Source: Bacteroidales bacterium UBA3808 (GTDB taxonomy: Bacteria > Bacteroidota > Bacteroidia > Bacteroidales > Paludibacteraceae). From it: 10,696 bases of DNA. The position numbers and the translations under genes are program-made. A model generated the notes under the pieces. It searched no databases. It was not told where the DNA came from and saw nothing but the letters and a program-made list of their open reading frames with translations. The stretch covers positions 1-10,696 of the forward strand of contig DFEG01000002.1 in the NCBI GenBank assembly GCA_002369075.1, written 5' to 3'. Shown here one piece after another: positions 7,984 through 10,696 of the stretch (positions are counted from its first letter, which is position 1; each line of letters opens with the position of its first letter).

Positions 7984-8004
7984 TAATATTAAGTATTAAG
8001 TATT
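7966..8004 (+). repeat. 16-bp direct repeat across the panC stop codon
   Basis: GATAATATTAAGTATT occurs twice in perfect tandem (7966-7981 and 7982-7997), followed by a 7-base partial copy AAGTATT (7998-8004). The panC stop TGA (7981-7983) is formed at the junction between copy one and copy two. A/T-rich, unlike the flanking coding sequence. Confidence 0.95.
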
Positions 8005-8017
8005 TATCCTCTCAATC

Positions 8018-8050
8018 CCGACGGTCAACCGACGGTCAACCGACAGTCAA
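8018..8050 (+). repeat. 11-bp tandem repeat in the panC-pdxB gap
   Basis: Three head-to-tail copies of CCGACGGTCAA at 8018-8028, 8029-8039 and 8040-8050; the third has A for G at its sixth base. It lies 38 bases before the pdxB start codon. The unit is unrelated to the 16-bp repeat just upstream. Could be a set of regulator sites at one-helical-turn spacing or simply slippage-generated. Confidence 0.93.
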
Positions 8051-8087
8051 AGCATACGTTGTTTACCCGTACAACCCTTTTTCAACC

Positions 8088-9062
8088 ATGGTGAAGATCG
8101 TTTTTGATCGACATATACCATTCCTTTCGGATGCAATACAGACGCATTGGCAGGAGATCACTATTTGTCCGATGGAACCGGAGCAAATAGATGCTTCGGC
8201 GGTTCGGGATGCGGATGTGCTGATTGTGCGGACGAGAACGAAAGTCAACGGGGCGTTACTGGAGGGGGCATCGGTCAAAATGGTCTGTACCGCCACAATC
8301 GGGTATGATCATATAGACACAGCCTGGTGTGAGACACACGGCATTCGCTGGCTCTCTTGCCCGGGCTGCAACGCACAAGCCGTCTGCGACTACATCGAAG
8401 AGGCGATAGAGGAATATCTTACAGCAAAGCGGTCTTACAGCAAAGCAGCCTTACAGCAAAGCGGTCTTTATATGGGTGTCGTCGGTGTCGGCCATGTCGG
8501 CTCGTTGGTAGCGAAGATGGCGGAGCGGAAAGGCATGAAAGTTCTCCTCAACGATCCGCCCAAAGGAATTGGTGTTTCCCTTGATGAGATCGCAAAGAAT
8601 TGCGACATCATCACTTTCCATGTACCGTTAGACAATAGCACTCACCACCTCTGCGACGAGGCGTTTCTAAAGAAATGCAAACCCTCCGCGCTCATCATCA
8701 ACGCCGCGCGAGGGGGCGTAGTGGATGAGCAGGCGCTGCTCCGAAGCGGACATCCGTTCATACTCGATACATGGGAGAACGAACCGCATATCAATCCTGC
8801 CGTTGTGAACAGGGCTTTTCGCGCCTCAATGCATATTGCCGGCTACTCGGTAGAGGGCAAACGCAACGCATCGCAGATGTGCCTCAATGCCATCGCAGAG
8901 ACGTTCAGTCTCCCGCGTATCGATTTATCGGAATGCCGATATATCGACCCTTCCGGAAAACAGGCTGATTCTTCGCCCGGCTGGCTCTCCCGCATCTCCG
9001 AAGCCCTCAAAGCCGATCCCGCTTCGTTCGAGACACTACGAAAAAACTACCCACTGCGATGA
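8088..9062 (+). CDS. pdxB: Erythronate-4-phosphate dehydrogenase
   Basis: NAD-dependent oxidation of 4-phosphoerythronate to 2-oxo-3-hydroxy-4-phosphobutanoate, the second step of the DXP-dependent pyridoxal phosphate pathway. The 324-residue protein has the D-2-hydroxyacid dehydrogenase layout: N-terminal part of the catalytic domain beginning MVKIVFDRHIPF; TATIGYDHIDTAWC (68-81) and CPGCN (91-95), typical of PdxB; nucleotide-binding GVGHVG (133-138) with NDPP (155-158) after the second strand; catalytic Arg in NAARGG (R208), Glu in WENEP (E232) and His in MHIAGYSVEGK (H249), the last block diagnostic of PdxB. The C-terminal dimerisation part after about 265 is shorter than in E. coli. The frame is open back to a TTG at 7980, but that stretch is repeats; ATG at 8088 fits the family start. 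Residues 111-126, just before the NAD fold, are encoded by a 3 x 16-bp tandem repeat. The final codons and stop form part of a terminator hairpin. Confidence 0.93.
   Translation: MVKIVFDRHIPFLSDAIQTHWQEITICPMEPEQIDASAVRDADVLIVRTRTKVNGALLEGASVKMVCTATIGYDHIDTAWCETHGIRWLSCPGCNAQAVCDYIEEAIEEYLTAKRSYSKAALQQSGLYMGVVGVGHVGSLVAKMAERKGMKVLLNDPPKGIGVSLDEIAKNCDIITFHVPLDNSTHHLCDEAFLKKCKPSALIINAARGGVVDEQALLRSGHPFILDTWENEPHINPAVVNRAFRASMHIAGYSVEGKRNASQMCLNAIAETFSLPRIDLSECRYIDPSGKQADSSPGWLSRISEALKADPASFETLRKNYPLR
8418..8465 (+). repeat. Three 16-bp tandem repeats inside pdxB
   Basis: CTTACAGCAAAGCGGT at 8418-8433 and again at 8450-8465; the middle copy (8434-8449) differs at two bases (ending CAGC). Since 16 is not a multiple of three, each copy is read in a different frame (LTAKR-, -SYSKAA, LQQSG), and only the total of 48 bases keeps pdxB open. 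It codes for residues 111-126, between the helix before and the first strand of the NAD-binding fold. Confidence 0.96.
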
Positions 9063-9074
9063 GGGTAGTTTTTT
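9041..9074. terminator. Bidirectional intrinsic terminator between pdxB and the CoA-transferase gene
   Basis: AAAAAACTACCC (9041-9052) pairs perfectly with GGGTAGTTTTTT (9063-9074) around a 10-base loop. Either strand gives a GGGTAG-type stem followed by a run of T. The pdxB stop codon (9060-9062) lies in the loop, so the last six or so codons of pdxB also form the hairpin. It serves two converging genes. Confidence 0.9.
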
Positions 9075-9101
9075 TCTTTGCTCACGTATCTTACTGCACG
9101 G

Positions 9102-10598
9102 TTACCGCAGGTAATTTTCCCACTTGGTGTTGCGCATGTCGCCGGATTTGAGGAACTCCTCGTGCATAGCGAAAGCGAGGGAGAGGTTATGTGGCGTCTG
9201 GCCGTGCTTGGCGTACTTGAGGTAGTCACGCAGCATCTCCTTATATTCGGGAGCGACGCAGTTGTTGATCACCTCTTCGGCACGCTGGCGCGGGCTCTTG
9301 CCACGCAGATCGGCTACACCCTGCTCGGTGACAATAACCTTAACGGAGTGCTCGGAGTGGTCGAGGTGGGTCACCATCGGCACGATAGACGAGATAGCTC
9401 CGTTCTTCGCCGTCGATGCGGTAGTAAAGATAGAAAGGTACGCGTTACGCGCGAAGTCGCCCGAACCGCCGATACCGTTCATCATCTTTGTACCCGTGAC
9501 GTGGGTGGAGTTGATGTTACCGTAGATATCCGCCTCCAGTGCCGTGTTGATGGCGATGATACCCAGACGGCGTGCCACCTCCGGACTGTTCGAAGTCTCC
9601 TGCGGACGCAGCAAGAGCTTGTCGCGGTAGAAATCGAGGTCGGCCAGCACCTCCGCCATCTTGCTCTCCACGAGACGCAGGGAGCAGCCGGAAGCGAACT
9701 TGCAGTGACCGGCTTTGATGAGATCCACGACGGAGTCCTGAATAACCTCCGAGTACATCTCGAACGGCGGTATATGCGGGTTCTTGCCCAGTTCGCCAAG
9801 TACGGCGTTAGCTACGTTGCCTACTCCACTCTGGATGGGCAGGAAAGATGCAGGGATACGTCCGGCCTTCATCTCCGCCTCGAGGAAGAGTGCCACGTTC
9901 TCGCCGATCTTGGCGGTAGTGGCATCCACCGGCGTGAAAGCGGCAATCTCGTTCGGACGGTTGGTCTTTACGACAGCCGCTATCTTGGCGGGATCTACTT
10001 TGATATGGTCGGAGCCGCAGCGGTCGGAGGGTTTGTAGATAGGTATCTCGCGACGGCAAGGAGGATCAAGCGGCTCGTAGAGATCGTGCATGCCACGCAT
10101 AGTGGCAGGGAACATCTCATTGAGCTCGACGATGATCTTATCCGCCATGCGGCAGATAGTAGGCATGATACCTACTCCGGCAGCCGGTACGATGGTACCG
10201 TCCTCGCCTACATACGACGCCTCGATGATTGCCCAGTTAGGTTTCGGGAGGAAGCCGTAACGGAGGTCCTGCGCCATGTGGCTCAGGTGCATATCGAAAT
10301 AGTGCGTACCCTCGGCGTTGATCTCCTCGCGCATGGACTTGTTGGACTGATATGGCGTACGGAACTCGACGGCGTGCGCACGTGCCAAAGCACCGTCGCA
10401 GCTGTCGCCCATTGACGCACCTGTCTCCAGTCCTACGCGGAAAGGCACACCCTCGGCGTGCAGACGCTCTGCGCGTTGCGCCAAAGCAAAAGGAACCGCC
10501 TTGGGCACACCGGTGGCGGTAAAACCACCCATGCCCAAGACGTCACCATGTTGAATCAATTCCGCCGCTTCTTCGGCGGTCATAAATGGTAAAGCCAT
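9102..10598 (-). CDS. Acetyl-CoA hydrolase/transferase family protein (likely succinate/acetate-type CoA-transferase)
   Basis: Cytoplasmic class I CoA-transferase of the Ach1/Cat1/AarC type, 498 residues, full length. Such enzymes move CoA between short acids, for example from succinyl-CoA or propionyl-CoA to acetate or succinate. Seen: an N-terminal half with GDVLGMGGFTATGVPKAVP (18-36); PIQSGVGNVANAVL (254-267), the oxyanion/CoA-binding loop; MYSEVIQD (281-288), where E284 corresponds to the catalytic Glu that forms the glutamyl-CoA intermediate in AarC; NGIGGSGDF (374-382); and VTEQGVADLRGKSP (423-436). Retained E284 supports transferase rather than plain hydrolase activity, but the acid pair cannot be read from sequence. 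The start lies 2 bases after the stop of an upstream gene, so the two are co-transcribed. In fermentative Bacteroidales a role in succinate, propionate or acetate production is plausible; this is inference. Confidence 0.93.
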   Translation of the reverse strand: MALPFMTAEEAAELIQHGDVLGMGGFTATGVPKAVPFALAQRAERLHAEGVPFRVGLETGASMGDSCDGALARAHAVEFRTPYQSNKSMREEINAEGTHYFDMHLSHMAQDLRYGFLPKPNWAIIEASYVGEDGTIVPAAGVGIMPTICRMADKIIVELNEMFPATMRGMHDLYEPLDPPCRREIPIYKPSDRCGSDHIKVDPAKIAAVVKTNRPNEIAAFTPVDATTAKIGENVALFLEAEMKAGRIPASFLPIQSGVGNVANAVLGELGKNPHIPPFEMYSEVIQDSVVDLIKAGHCKFASGCSLRLVESKMAEVLADLDFYRDKLLLRPQETSNSPEVARRLGIIAINTALEADIYGNINSTHVTGTKMMNGIGGSGDFARNAYLSIFTTASTAKNGAISSIVPMVTHLDHSEHSVKVIVTEQGVADLRGKSPRQRAEEVINNCVAPEYKEMLRDYLKYAKHGQTPHNLSLAFAMHEEFLKSGDMRNTKWENYLR

Positions 10599-10600
10599 AC

Positions 10601-10696
10601 TTACTCTGCTTTGCCGTCGGAACCGAGGACGTTGATGATCTTGTGCTTGTAGAGCTCGGTCATCAGGTCGCGAGCAGGACCGCAGTACTTACGCGG
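10601..10696 (-). CDS. Unidentified protein, C-terminal 31 residues only
   Basis: An open frame enters from the right edge and ends with TAA at 10601-10603, two bases before the ATG of the CoA-transferase gene. The visible end reads PRKYCGPARDLMTELY and then KHKIINVLGSDGKAE. I do not recognise the family from so short a piece. Codon use (CGT/CGC Arg, GGT/GGC Gly, AAG/AAC) is like the neighbours, and the 2-base spacing is typical of an operon, so I consider it a real gene co-transcribed with the CoA transferase, possibly an enzyme of the same pathway. Its start and most of its length lie outside the window. Confidence 0.75.
   Translation of the reverse strand, partial: PRKYCGPARDLMTELYKHKIINVLGSDGKAE

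Noticed and set aside
7980..8087. N-terminal extension of pdxB from a TTG at 7980
   Set aside because: The extra 36 residues come from tandem repeats and match nothing in the family; the ATG at 8088 gives the normal PdxB beginning.
9078..10415. A 445-codon open frame on the plus strand opposite the CoA-transferase gene
   Set aside because: It lies antisense to a clearly recognised full-length enzyme gene and its translation is rich in Arg, His, Val and Leu without family motifs. Codon bias that avoids TTA, CTA and TCA in the real gene leaves the opposite strand open.
10562..10579. GC-rich inverted repeat CCGCCG-CTTCTT-CGGCGG near the start of the CoA-transferase gene
   Set aside because: It lies in codons for an Ala/Glu-rich helix (TAEEAAE), which readily produces such symmetry; no T-run follows and no regulatory role can be supported.

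Overview
The window looks like an ordinary chromosomal segment of a fairly GC-rich Bacteroidales bacterium (phylum Bacteroidota). Four things point there: a single fused SecDF protein of about 1,016 residues, a DUF4270 lipoprotein next to a shortened GT5-type glycosyltransferase-like gene, promoters of the Bacteroidota type (TTTG, about 20 bases, TAnnTTTG), and start sites without clear Shine-Dalgarno sequences. Genus or species cannot be read from the window.

Layout, left to right. The plus strand carries the 3' end of pckA (ATP-type PEP carboxykinase), then secDF and clpX; secDF and clpX overlap by one base. A strong bidirectional hairpin terminator at 4742-4777 separates them from two minus-strand genes: a GT5-like protein and, downstream of it with an 8-base overlap, a DUF4270 lipoprotein. 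At about 7034-7129 the promoter of this pair and the promoter of plus-strand panC interleave. panC (pantothenate synthetase) is followed by pdxB (erythronate-4-phosphate dehydrogenase). A second bidirectional terminator at 9041-9074 lies between pdxB and a convergent minus-strand operon, of which we see an acetyl-CoA hydrolase/CoA-transferase family gene and the last 31 codons of an unidentified upstream gene.

Functionally this is central and cofactor metabolism plus secretion and protein quality control: PEP carboxykinase and the CoA transferase fit the fermentative C4/acetate metabolism usual in Bacteroidales; SecDF drives Sec export; ClpX unfolds proteins for ClpP; PanC and PdxB make precursors of coenzyme A and pyridoxal phosphate; the DUF4270 lipoprotein and GT5-like protein form an envelope-linked pair of unknown role.

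I see no phage, insertion sequence, CRISPR array, RNA gene or obvious defence system, and nothing that amounts to a new multigene system. The points most worth a second look are a perfect-length 3 x 16-bp tandem repeat inside pdxB that is read in all three frames, two further tandem repeats just upstream (one spanning the panC stop codon), the interleaved divergent promoters with a palindrome, the GT5-like/DUF4270 pair, and clpX coupled to secDF instead of clpP. No stretch longer than 300 bases is without a gene.
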